This document shows positions 1-5,558 of a stretch of DNA of 7,152 nt, piece by piece (the stretch's first letter is position 1; every line of letters starts with the position of its first letter). Both the position numbers and the translations under genes were made by a program. The stretch spans positions 1 through 7,152 of the forward strand of contig JAJXYA010000269.1 of the NCBI GenBank assembly GCA_021780795.1, written 5' to 3'. The stretch comes from Bacillota bacterium. Lineage in GTDB: Bacteria > Bacillota_A > Clostridia > Clostridiales > Clostridiaceae. The notes under the pieces are model-generated. The model did not search any database, had not been told where the DNA came from, and worked only from the letters and a program-made list of their open reading frames with translations.

Positions 1-2
1 TA

Positions 3-194
3 GAAACAGCCAGAGCTAGAGGGAAAAAAGGTGGACGTAAAAGCTCACTTGATGATTCACAAATAGAAGCAGCACTTAAATTATACAGTGATAAAAATAA
101 ATCCATAAAAGAAATATGCCAGGAGATAAATATTTCTAAGCCTACTTTATATAGGATTATAAATAAAGCAAAAGAGAGGAGTTTAGATAAGTAA
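3..194 (+). CDS. Serine recombinase (resolvase/invertase family), C-terminal fragment
   Basis: Only the last 63 codons are inside the window; the catalytic N-terminal domain with its nucleophilic serine lies upstream of base 1. The visible part reads ETARARGKKGGRK, a basic linker typical of the end of the resolvase catalytic/E-helix region. It is followed by a helix-turn-helix of the HTH_7 type (IKEICQEINISKPTLYRIINKAKE) that binds the recombination site in the DNA minor and major grooves. The protein ends SLDK with TAA at 192-194. Small serine recombinases of this type resolve plasmid or transposon cointegrates or invert DNA segments. Its presence supports a mobile or plasmid setting. Which subfamily it belongs to cannot be told from the fragment, and I could not identify a res-type site next to it. 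Confidence 0.85.
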   Translation, partial: ETARARGKKGGRKSSLDDSQIEAALKLYSDKNKSIKEICQEINISKPTLYRIINKAKERSLDK

Positions 195-262
195 GTAATG
201 GAGTTAATAAAAATATACTAGATATGATTATATGATCTCAAATTTTGAAAGGGTGGGATATT

Positions 263-562
263 ATGTTTTTACACATAGCTACAAATATAAAAGATATGAA
301 TAAGTTAAAAGGCGAGTTTGAAAATAAGAGTAAGATTAACATGGATGATTATAAAAAAGAGATATATAATCTTGCAGATATTTTGACTGAAACACATGTT
401 AACAGGGATACAATTTTAAAGAAAATGTTTGAAAGTTTAGCCAGTGGTAGAAAGGATAATATATTAGTGATACTGTTTTATGACAAAGTTGAAGATATTA
501 AAGAAATTTATAAAAACGAAGTTATAATCAATAATTGCTATCTATTAGAGGATAGTAAATGA
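263..562 (+). CDS. Hypothetical 99-aa protein
   Basis: I do not recognise this protein. I place the start at ATG 263 because AAAGGGTGGG (248-257) sits 5 bases upstream as a Shine-Dalgarno. The frame is open back to a TTG at 245, but that start has no ribosome binding site and would place the SD inside the gene. The protein is charged, Lys/Asp/Glu-rich and mostly helical in character. The middle reads IYNLADILTETHVNRDTILKKMFES, and a short beta-like stretch NILVILFYD lies near residues 66-74. No signal peptide, membrane segment or Cys motif is seen. It lies between a recombinase and a membrane protease with gaps of 68 and 120 bases, so it may be a single-gene unit. The codon use and SD argue that it is real; function is unknown. 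Confidence 0.65.
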   Translation: MFLHIATNIKDMNKLKGEFENKSKINMDDYKKEIYNLADILTETHVNRDTILKKMFESLASGRKDNILVILFYDKVEDIKEIYKNEVIINNCYLLEDSK

Positions 563-682
563 GTCAAGGTTTGTGTCCACATACAATAATTTAACCGTTT
601 TTAAACCAACATGGCGACAGCAAGATAGTAAAAAGGGGCAGAGCTGATTTAATAATATTATCTCAATAAAGGAGGTACCACG

Positions 683-1405
683 ATTATAGAATTTGTAAAA
701 GCAATAATACAAATAATGCAGTACATAGGTGTAATTGTACTAACATTAATGTTTTGGAAACTTATACAGAAAAAAAACTATGCAGAAATGGGCCTTATAA
801 ATATTAAGTTAGGATATAAAAACTTAATAAAAGGTTTATTAATTGGATGTATATCAATAACAATAGTTTTTATAACATTACTGTATAGTAAAAATTTAAA
901 AAGTGGTAATCTCTTAGTAAATGATGTAGATAGTATAAACAACCTTAAGAATATAATTATATTTATTTGCATTGGCTTCAGTGAGGAAGTACTTTTTAGA
1001 GGCTTAATATTGAGCAATTTAAAACAGATGTATAAAAATTCTGTAGCAATTGGTGTGGCTTCAGGGATATTTGCTTTAATGCATGGATTTAATTCAGGAA
1101 TATGTGTGTTAGGGTATATAAATTTATTTATAGCTGGAGTTCTATTTTCCTATATGGTTATTAAATCGAAAAATTTATGGTTTCCGATTGGATATCATAT
1201 TACATGGAATTATTTTGAGGGAGCTATATTTGGATTTAAAGTAAGTGGAATTAATGTTAAAAGTATATATACCATTAAAAGCTTACAAGATAATGTACTT
1301 ACAGGCGGGAGATTTGGGCCAGAAGGGGGATTAATTGTTACGATAGTCTTGTTTCTTGGTTTAATTTATACTTGGAAATTCATAGATTGTAGCAAGCATG
1401 GATAA
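683..1405 (+). CDS. CPBP (CAAX protease/Abi) family intramembrane metalloprotease
   Basis: This is a multi-pass membrane protein with the three CPBP signatures. Numbered from the internal ATG at 716 they are EEVLFR at 90-95 (the Glu-Glu/Arg pair), LMHGFN with His123, and GYHITWNY with His161 and Asn165. These residues bind the metal and activate water in family members. Hydrophobic segments lie near residues 3-15, 38-57, 78-90, 107-123, 131-150 and 204-221. CPBP proteins process prenylated proteins or peptides; many bacterial copies are linked to bacteriocin maturation or self-immunity, but no bacteriocin gene is visible here. Start choice: a strong SD (AAAGGAGGT, 668-676) lies 6 bases before ATT 683, in frame, while ATG 716 is about 40 bases away. 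An ATT start adds 11 residues (IEFVKAIIQI after the first) that complete the first membrane helix. ATG 716 is the conservative alternative. Confidence 0.85.
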   Translation: MIEFVKAIIQIMQYIGVIVLTLMFWKLIQKKNYAEMGLINIKLGYKNLIKGLLIGCISITIVFITLLYSKNLKSGNLLVNDVDSINNLKNIIIFICIGFSEEVLFRGLILSNLKQMYKNSVAIGVASGIFALMHGFNSGICVLGYINLFIAGVLFSYMVIKSKNLWFPIGYHITWNYFEGAIFGFKVSGINVKSIYTIKSLQDNVLTGGRFGPEGGLIVTIVLFLGLIYTWKFIDCSKHG

Positions 1406-1425
1406 TGTATTTTATACATAATTTA

Positions 1426-1434
1426 TGGTAAAAT
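1426..1434 (+). promoter_or_regulatory. Candidate extended -10 promoter for a non-coding transcript
   Basis: TGG directly precedes TAAAAT (1429-1434), forming an extended -10 element (TGnTAnAAT-like) just after the protease stop codon. A matching -35 at 17-bp spacing is poor (TGTATT, 1406-1411), which extended -10 promoters tolerate. The predicted start, near 1441, falls at the base of a small hairpin and ahead of a run of structured sequence with no credible gene. AT-rich DNA yields such matches by chance, so confidence is modest. Confidence 0.35.
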
Positions 1435-1487
1435 AGAAAATAGGGGATCGTGACTCCTGTTCTTAAAAATACTTAAAAAAGTGTCCT

Positions 1488-1517
1488 ATGCCTTGTGCTT
1501 GGGCATTTTTTTCTTTT
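1488..1517 (+). terminator. Terminator-like hairpin after the protease gene
   Basis: ATGCC (1488-1492) pairs with GGCAT (1502-1506) around a 9-base loop. It is followed by an almost unbroken T tract to 1517 (TTTTTTTCTTTTT). The stem is short (5 bp), but the T tract is strong. It would end transcription from the protease gene, 83 bases after its stop. The loop sequence is complementary to 1641-1649, so formation of this hairpin may compete with a longer-range pairing. Confidence 0.5.
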
Positions 1518-1566
1518 TAGGCTTTGACCTATTGTTAAATGTAATAATAGGTCAAAGTCTAAAAAG
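1513..1566. repeat. Long inverted repeat, 21-bp arms with 12-base loop
   Basis: The left arm is 1513-1533 and the right arm is 1546-1566. The inner 12 bp (CTTTGACCTATT / AATAGGTCAAAG) are perfect, then one G-T pair, then 8 more perfect pairs. The loop is GTTAAATGTAAT. It is by far the longest palindrome noticed in the window. The stem is not followed by a clean T tract on the + strand (CTTTTATAAAA), so it is not an obvious terminator. It could be an RNA stem, a binding site for a dimeric protein, or a replication, transfer or recombination palindrome. Confidence 0.85.
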
Positions 1567-1638
1567 CTTTTATAAAATGATATATGTAAAATTTGAAGAA
1601 ATTATATGTTTAAAAAAATCTTATTATGATAAAATAAA

Positions 1639-1676
1639 AGAAGCACAAGAACAAGAGCTGCAACTCATGTGCTTCT
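1639..1676 (+). other. Stem-loop, alternative partner of the upstream hairpin
   Basis: AGAAGCACA (1639-1647) and TGTGCTTCT (1668-1676) form a perfect 9-bp stem. A smaller GAG/CTC pairing (1655-1657 with 1664-1666) lies inside. The left arm overlaps AAGCACAAG (1641-1649), which is perfectly complementary to the loop of the terminator-like hairpin at 1492-1500, so the two pairings exclude each other. Only AAGATTTTT follows, which is a weak terminator tail at best. Confidence 0.55.
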
Positions 1677-1686
1677 AAGATTTTTG

Positions 1687-1747
1687 GAAAAATGCCAGAT
1701 CCTAAGCTTGGCTGCCAGGATTATTGGGGGCATTTTTCTTTTTTTGT
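1687..1747 (+). terminator. Strong intrinsic terminator with interrupted stem
   Basis: GAAAAATGCC (1687-1696) pairs perfectly with GGCATTTTTC (1729-1738). ATCCT (1699-1703) pairs with AGGAT (1717-1721) inside it, and a T-rich tract runs to about 1750. The right arm and tail (GGGCATTTTTCTTTTTTT) nearly repeat 1501-1517, as if the terminator had been duplicated. The A-rich 5' side makes it potentially bidirectional. It insulates the downstream operon from the protease and any RNA transcribed from about 1441. Confidence 0.7.
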
Positions 1748-1748
1748 T

Positions 1749-1770
1749 TTAAATCAAGTCCACGATTTAA
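1749..1770. repeat. Short perfect inverted repeat
   Basis: TTAAATC (1749-1755) and GATTTAA (1764-1770) are a perfect 7-bp inverted repeat around an 8-base spacer (AAGTCCAC). It has no T tract of its own, and its spacing would suit a small dimeric repressor. No function can be assigned from sequence alone. Confidence 0.4.
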
Positions 1771-1799
1771 GATAAAAATCTACAGATCACCTCTTAATT

Positions 1800-1823
1800 A
1801 ACCCGCCGATTTCGCGTTTTTTT
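1800..1823 (+). repeat. GC-rich intergenic motif, copy 1 (AACCCGCCGATT)
   Basis: AACCCGCCGATT (1800-1811) is followed by TCGCG and seven Ts. The identical 12-mer recurs at 6646-6657, also followed by CG and a T tract and also between an intrinsic terminator and the SD of the next gene. A 9-base core copy (CCCGCCGAT) occurs inside a gene at 2958-2966. The motif stands out because the surroundings are very AT-rich. It may be a regulator site, a small-RNA pairing site or an unusual terminator/processing signal. Confidence 0.6.
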
Positions 1824-1830
1824 ATTAAAA

Positions 1831-1870
1831 AGCTGCAGCGAGATCAATATTTAGTTTAATTAAAGCAGCT
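1831..1870. repeat. Inverted repeat upstream of the amidoligase operon
   Basis: AGCTGC (1831-1836) and GCAGCT (1865-1870) flank 28 AT-rich bases. The left arm also lies in the palindrome GCTGCAGC (1832-1839), and the right part contains the palindrome TTTAATTAAA (1855-1864). It ends just before the -35 region of the promoter at 1874-1902, a typical operator location. This role is inferred from position only. Confidence 0.35.
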
Positions 1871-1873
1871 CCA

Positions 1874-1902
1874 TTCTAATCACCTTTTTTTTATAGTATA
1901 AT
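1874..1902 (+). promoter_or_regulatory. Candidate sigma-A promoter of the amidoligase operon
   Basis: A perfect -10, TATAAT (1897-1902), lies 17 bases after a weak -35, TTCTAA (1874-1879). Transcription would start about 1909, so the leader would be very short and the SD AAGGAGG (1911-1917) would be at the extreme 5' end of the RNA. The weak -35 suggests low basal activity or need for an activator. Confidence 0.5.
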
Positions 1903-1918
1903 CATGAAAAAAGGAGGT
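1882..1918 (+). promoter_or_regulatory. Hairpin that could mask the Shine-Dalgarno of the first operon gene
   Basis: ACCTTTTTTTT (1882-1892) resembles the 16S rRNA anti-SD. It can pair with AAAAAGGAGGT (1908-1918) over 11 positions with two G-T pairs, or in another register over 8 perfect pairs (1883-1890 with 1907-1914). RNA starting upstream would carry both arms and hide the SD. RNA from the -10 at 1897 would lack the left arm and leave it free. Confidence 0.35.
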
Positions 1919-1927
1919 CAGAGGTCA

Positions 1928-2149
1928 ATGGAAAATGTGGAAAAGGACATAAGTGAAGAACAGAAAAAAGATAAAGTCTTTCCTGAAGTATTAGAATTTT
2001 TAAAATCATGTAGAACAATAAATAAGCAGCTAAAACTATTTAAAAATACGGAAATACCTGAAGGACAGATAATGGTTATAAAGAAGGCTGCTGCAAAGGT
2101 GCAGAGGCAAATAGAAACATTTATTACCGATGATGAGAAAGGGGCCTAA
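1928..2149 (+). CDS. Hypothetical 73-aa charged protein, first gene of the amidoligase operon
   Basis: I do not recognise this protein. ATG 1928 is chosen because the SD AAGGAGG (1911-1917) lies 10 bases upstream. An in-frame ATG at 1904 precedes that SD and overlaps the promoter's downstream edge, so it is unlikely to be used. The protein is soluble and mostly helical in character: an acidic/basic N-terminus (MENVEKDISEEQKKDK), then EVLEFLKSCRTINKQLKLF, a break at EIPEGQ, a second helix (MVIKKAAAKVQRQIETFI) and the acidic tail TDDEKGA. It has one Cys and no membrane segment. It ends 3 bases before the Cys-rich protein gene and probably shares its transcript. The two-helix pattern would fit a small adaptor or a protein partner of the enzymes encoded next to it. 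A role as modification substrate is speculation. Confidence 0.75.
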   Translation: MENVEKDISEEQKKDKVFPEVLEFLKSCRTINKQLKLFKNTEIPEGQIMVIKKAAAKVQRQIETFITDDEKGA

Positions 2150-2152
2150 TTT

Positions 2153-3175
2153 ATGGAGGGGTTGTGTGGAGCTAAATGTAGCAAGTGTATATTAAATAAA
2201 CAATGTGGTGGGTGCAGCTGCTGTGAAGCTTCACTATGTAAAGGGAACTGTAAACGATGTTATGCATTATGTGCGAAAAGAATTGAATCTATACCATATT
2301 TAAATAGCATTGGCGGCATTGAAATCCAACTGAAACAGAATAATGATATAGAATTGCCAGGACATATACCAATATTGCCAGACTTCATTAGACAGCAACC
2401 AAGATATGATATTATGCCAGTTATAGCAATACACGGAGGAAATATGTTATCCAGGAACGGAGAAAAGATTAATCCTGTATATTTTGATAAAGGCTTTGCG
2501 GGAGCTCTTAATGTTGATTCAAGAACTGAAGGGGTATTGCAATTCTATGTTAGAGATAGAACGCTAGAGGGCTTTTGGGATAGAAGAAAAAGCATGTATA
2601 TTGATTTGGCCAGTATGAATTTTAAAGCAATAATATCACCTAACTATAGTGTATATGAGGATGCTCCAAGGCTAGATCATCTATATAATATTAAGAGAAC
2701 TACTATAGTATATAACGAAATGATAGAGGCCGGATTAAATGCTATTCCTGATATATCTTGGTATTCAAAAAATGATTTAGATCGATGGATAGAAGAAATA
2801 AATAGAAACAATATAAAAATAGTTGCATTTTCATTCCAGGTAGTGGACGTAGAGTTAAAAGCATCAAACATTTGGAAGGAGTACTTATTAGGATTTAGGT
2901 ACTTATGCCAGAGGATAGATCCAGGAGTGAAGATGATTATTATTGGCATTACATCACCCCGCCGATACGAAGCTATTTGTGAAGCTGCAGCTGGAAGAAC
3001 TATAAGTATGCTTAATCAATCTGCCTTCATACAAAGCCGGAGAGGAATGATTTCAGAAAATAGAGTTACGGCCAATGATGAGTTAACTAAGAATCAAATT
3101 TTTGAAAGAAATATTATTTATTTTAATGAATTATATAACAAAATGAATAAGAAAGTTACAGAGGAGGAAGTTTAG
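2153..3175 (+). CDS. Cys-rich metal-binding protein with DUF4417-like body
   Basis: This 340-aa protein has two parts. Residues 1-40 hold eleven cysteines (5, 9, 12, 18, 21, 23, 24, 29, 33, 36, 40), starting with C-x3-C-x2-C, which suggests bound zinc or iron-sulfur clusters. Residues about 85-310 show alternating strands and helices. The stretch IISPNYSVYEDAP ... AGLNAIPDISWYSKNDL ... IKIVAFSFQVV matches my memory of DUF4417, a family of unknown function seen in phage and mobile regions (its usual form is SPDFSLY.DMP and IPTVSW). The body looks like an alpha/beta barrel, by inspection only. The start ATG follows AAAGGGG (2138-2144) and is 3 bases after the previous stop; the next gene begins at the base after its stop. 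That coupling suggests a partner of the amidoligase. A run of rare codons (CCC CGC CGA, codons 269-271) carries the window's repeated GC-rich 9-mer. Confidence 0.85.
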   Translation: MEGLCGAKCSKCILNKQCGGCSCCEASLCKGNCKRCYALCAKRIESIPYLNSIGGIEIQLKQNNDIELPGHIPILPDFIRQQPRYDIMPVIAIHGGNMLSRNGEKINPVYFDKGFAGALNVDSRTEGVLQFYVRDRTLEGFWDRRKSMYIDLASMNFKAIISPNYSVYEDAPRLDHLYNIKRTTIVYNEMIEAGLNAIPDISWYSKNDLDRWIEEINRNNIKIVAFSFQVVDVELKASNIWKEYLLGFRYLCQRIDPGVKMIIIGITSPRRYEAICEAAAGRTISMLNQSAFIQSRRGMISENRVTANDELTKNQIFERNIIYFNELYNKMNKKVTEEEV

Positions 3176-4702
3176 ATGCCAAAGACAAGAGGATCTAACA
3201 CGATAGCAAATACAGGTAGTGGCGGTGGAGCAAGGAGCAGATCAGGTGGAGGAGCTGGAGGAATCGGAGGCGGTGGTTCTGGAATTGGAGATTTAGAAGA
3301 AACTGAAATGGCCAATAGACTTGAGGAACGATTAGGAGAAGTTAGGACCGTTCCAGTTGAAGTTGAATCAAGGACAAGAGGAGCTATGGAACAGGTACAG
3401 GTTACTTTTGATCCTGCTAATCCTGGACATGCAGCCGTTTTATCTGAAAGCGGAAATACTTATGATGTGGATCTTGAAAATGGGACATGCGATTGTCAGC
3501 ATTTTATTCATAGAAATGAAAGATGTAGACATATAGAAGCTGCTGAGATGGCCAGAGGAATGCTAACTAATGGAATAGGTGGAGAAGGTAATAGACTAGG
3601 CCAAGGCCAAATGTCAGGGGAAGAGGCAATTCAAACAAGGCAAGATATAGATAATAATGAGGAAGAGAGTAGAAGAGCTTTATCAGGAGAAGAACAAGAC
3701 GACAATTATTTCTATTCAGATCATCCTGAAGAATTTGAAAATAACTTAAGAGAATTATCAAGTAGACCTCTTCCTTATGATCATGAAAATGCTCTAAATG
3801 GAAGCAATGCAACATTTGGAATAGAGCTTGAATTTGTTGGAGGAAATGCGGATGCAATAGCACGAGAGCTTTATCAAAGAGGCATTTGTGGATATGATAG
3901 GAGAATGCCATACCATACTAGGGCAATAGCTGGTAAGTGGAGGCTTGAAAGGGATGGTTCAGTATCAGATGGAAGCGAGGGCGGAGAACTTGTATCACCA
4001 GTTCTTCAGGATACTCCAAAAACATGGAAGAATATAGAAGTAATATGTGAAGTAGCCAAACGTCATGGGGCTAGGGTAAATGCTGAAACAGGGGCTCATG
4101 TACATGTTGGCATGGAACCATTGGATACAGCAAGACAACGATGGAGACGTTTCTTTAAGGCTGTTGCTGGTAATGAGCAAACATTATATAGAGTAGCTGG
4201 CGGCGATTTAGGACAATATAGACATAATTATACTGATTATGCGGAACCTTTTGCGAATAATGCAAGACGTGGAGTGTCGGAAAGAATGACATTAGATACT
4301 CCTGCAGATGTGAATCGTATGGCCCAAGAAGTAAGTAGACGAGGAGCATATGCAAACCACAACGATAGATATCAAGGTATAAATTTAACCAATATACCTG
4401 ATTCTCACGCTCCAAATACGGTTGAATTTAGGTACTTTAATGGTTCACTTAACCCAGGACAAATTCAAGCTAATGTAAAGGTAGCTGTTGGAGTAATGCA
4501 TACTGCAGAGAAAGCTAGAACTAAAGCTTCAGATGAATTTCCTGTTACAGAAAATCAAAAAAGAAGAGGCCAGATGCTTAATAATACACAAGATAGTAAA
4601 GATAATTCCTCTATGCTTAGATTCGTTGATGCATTCTTCAATAGGAAACGAGATAAAGATCATATTTTAGGGGTATTAGGTAAGAATACATGGAGATGGT
4701 AG
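3176..4702 (+). CDS. SWIM zinc finger-amidoligase (glutamine synthetase-fold COOH-NH2 ligase) protein
   Basis: This 508-aa protein probably forms an amide bond between a carboxylate and an amine using ATP. Domains: a Gly/Ser/Arg-rich low-complexity N-terminus (5-38); a SWIM zinc finger at 95-127 with C105-x-C107-x9-C117-x-H119; an acidic, probably disordered linker (140-205); and a putative amidoligase domain (about 210-445). Within the last are FGIELEF (Glu217, Glu219, likely metal/ATP ligands), ERDGSV (Asp260), GGELVSP (Glu271), GAHVHVG (His308, His310), YQGINLTN and TVEFRYFNGSLN (Glu417, Arg419). These are the conserved blocks of the family. The C-terminus (450-508) is basic and unassigned. 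SD GAGGAGG (3161-3167) is 8 bases upstream, and the ATG follows the previous stop with no gap. SWIM fingers bind DNA or proteins, so this one may target the ligase. The substrate is unknown. Confidence 0.9.
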   Translation: MPKTRGSNTIANTGSGGGARSRSGGGAGGIGGGGSGIGDLEETEMANRLEERLGEVRTVPVEVESRTRGAMEQVQVTFDPANPGHAAVLSESGNTYDVDLENGTCDCQHFIHRNERCRHIEAAEMARGMLTNGIGGEGNRLGQGQMSGEEAIQTRQDIDNNEEESRRALSGEEQDDNYFYSDHPEEFENNLRELSSRPLPYDHENALNGSNATFGIELEFVGGNADAIARELYQRGICGYDRRMPYHTRAIAGKWRLERDGSVSDGSEGGELVSPVLQDTPKTWKNIEVICEVAKRHGARVNAETGAHVHVGMEPLDTARQRWRRFFKAVAGNEQTLYRVAGGDLGQYRHNYTDYAEPFANNARRGVSERMTLDTPADVNRMAQEVSRRGAYANHNDRYQGINLTNIPDSHAPNTVEFRYFNGSLNPGQIQANVKVAVGVMHTAEKARTKASDEFPVTENQKRRGQMLNNTQDSKDNSSMLRFVDAFFNRKRDKDHILGVLGKNTWRW

Positions 4703-4726
4703 TATTTGATTATTGTTAAAACTTAT

Positions 4727-4755
4727 TTGACATACGTTAAATAAAAAGGTATAAT
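4727..4755 (+). promoter_or_regulatory. Consensus sigma-A promoter for the amidotransferase operon
   Basis: TTGACA (4727-4732) and TATAAT (4750-4755) match the consensus perfectly with the ideal 17-base spacer. The start would be near 4762, giving a leader of about 28 bases. No terminator is seen after the amidoligase gene, so the two units may also be joined by readthrough. A TTTGAC/GTTAAA imperfect dyad (4726-4741) overlaps the -35 and could be an operator. Confidence 0.88.
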
Positions 4756-4789
4756 TTTATTAATGAATGTCAAAGGGAAGTGATAGAAT

Positions 4790-5557
4790 ATGTGTATGTT
4801 ATATGCATTTTCAGCAAAATCAAATTTTGTTTTGAATAATAATTTGAAGAAATTTTTTAACTTTTCTTCCTTTCATCCTCATGGATGGGGGTTAGCGGCC
4901 TATGATAATAAAAAGGATCTAAGAATTGTTAAAGACAAGGGATCTGCAAACAAGAACTCAAAATTGAAGGCAATATTAAATAATAAAAATGTAGCAACCA
5001 AATTAGCTATAGCTCATATAAGATATGCAACTGAAGGTGAAGTAAGCTATAATAATGCACATCCATTTAAAGCTGAGATTAATGGAGAACAATGGGCATT
5101 TGCTCATAATGGAAGCATTAAGGACCTAAATGTTAAGCTTTATATTAAACCTGAAGGTGAAACTGATAGCGAAGAATTTTTTTGTTATCTTCAGCAAAGA
5201 ATATTGGAAGCTGGAGCTATAGAATTAGAGCAAAAAACTACTATAATTGAAGATTGTATTAAGAAATTTTCTAAGAACTCTAAATTAAATCTGGTTATAT
5301 CAGATGGAACGCATTTATTTATACATTGTAACTATAAACATTCTTTATATAGTTGCCAAACTGAGAAGTTTGTATGTATTTCAACTAAGCCTTTAAGTGA
5401 AAATTCGATTTGTGTGGAATGGAATCCTATAGAATTAAACAGGTTGATAGTATTTAAGGATGGGACTAAATTATACGAGGGAAAAAGCCACAATAATGAA
5501 TTTTTTAAAAGAATAAGACAAACTAGCTTTGAACAATTAAGGTATATGGAGGAATAG
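4790..5557 (+). CDS. Class II glutamine amidotransferase (Ntn-hydrolase fold)
   Basis: This enzyme is predicted to hydrolyse glutamine with its N-terminal cysteine and release ammonia, or to cut a related amide. Cys2 follows the initiator Met, which must be removed to free the nucleophile. Family blocks are all present: HPHGWG (29-34), AHIRYATEG (75-83, with the substrate-binding Arg78), NAHPF (89-93), AFAHNGSI (103-110, oxyanion Asn107/Gly108), TDSE (125-128), a buried strand and turn ending LVISDG (168-173) and STKPLSE (198-204). At 255 aa it is a stand-alone glutaminase domain of the YafJ-like type, with no synthetase domain fused, so a partner acceptor enzyme is expected; the amidoligase next door is the obvious candidate. 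The start is set by GGAAGTGAT (4776-4784), 5 bases before ATG. It heads a three-gene unit with its own promoter. Confidence 0.92.
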   Translation: MCMLYAFSAKSNFVLNNNLKKFFNFSSFHPHGWGLAAYDNKKDLRIVKDKGSANKNSKLKAILNNKNVATKLAIAHIRYATEGEVSYNNAHPFKAEINGEQWAFAHNGSIKDLNVKLYIKPEGETDSEEFFCYLQQRILEAGAIELEQKTTIIEDCIKKFSKNSKLNLVISDGTHLFIHCNYKHSLYSCQTEKFVCISTKPLSENSICVEWNPIELNRLIVFKDGTKLYEGKSHNNEFFKRIRQTSFEQLRYMEE

Positions 5558-5558
5558 T

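Larger units (their letters stand above)
1441..1747 (+). ncRNA. Candidate structured RNA or leader of about 300 nt
   Basis: This stretch runs from a possible extended -10 promoter to a strong intrinsic terminator. It contains, in order: a 5-bp hairpin (AGGGG 1442-1446 / CTCCT 1454-1458), a terminator-like hairpin at 1488-1506, a 21-bp stem at 1513-1566, a 9-bp stem at 1639-1676 and the terminator at 1687-1747. Elements are also complementary across the region. CTTGTGCTT (1492-1500) matches AAGCACAAG (1641-1649), and GGCATTTTT (1502-1510) matches AAAAATGCC (1688-1696). Alternative folds are therefore possible, as in attenuators and riboswitches. I do not recognise a known RNA class. It could also be two stacked terminators plus an unrelated protein-binding or replication/transfer palindrome. 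Confidence 0.35.

Noticed and set aside
245..262. TTG start at 245 for the 99-aa protein
   Set aside because: The only SD-like sequence (248-257) would lie inside the coding region; ATG 263 fits it.
563..682. Promoter or terminator between the 99-aa gene and the protease
   Set aside because: AT-rich segments such as TTTAATAATATTA are present, but no -35/-10 pair at acceptable spacing and no stem with a T tract could be supported.
778..1017. Reverse-strand open frame opposite the protease
   Set aside because: It is a shadow of the CPBP gene, without an SD or a recognisable domain. The same applies to reverse frames at 2677-2949, 3567-3911, 3995-4180 and 4155-4415.
1481..1678. 65-codon open frame starting GTG with a hydrophobic N-terminus
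   Set aside because: It has no Shine-Dalgarno. Its FFFL-type residues are encoded by a terminator T tract, and it runs through the 21-bp inverted repeat and another stem. An internal ATG at 1577 also lacks an SD. A small toxin-like peptide is not excluded but is unsupported.
1441..1747. Type III toxin-antitoxin RNA (ToxI-like) or CRISPR array
   Set aside because: There are no tandem direct repeats of uniform length and spacing, and no ToxN-like or Cas gene is nearby.
2153..2190. Radical SAM enzyme based on C-x3-C-x2-C in the DUF4417-like protein
   Set aside because: The motif sits at residue 5 within a run of eleven cysteines, with no preceding beta strand and no later radical-SAM glycine-rich motif that I can see. 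Similar CxxxCxxC starts occur in non-radical-SAM metal-binding proteins.
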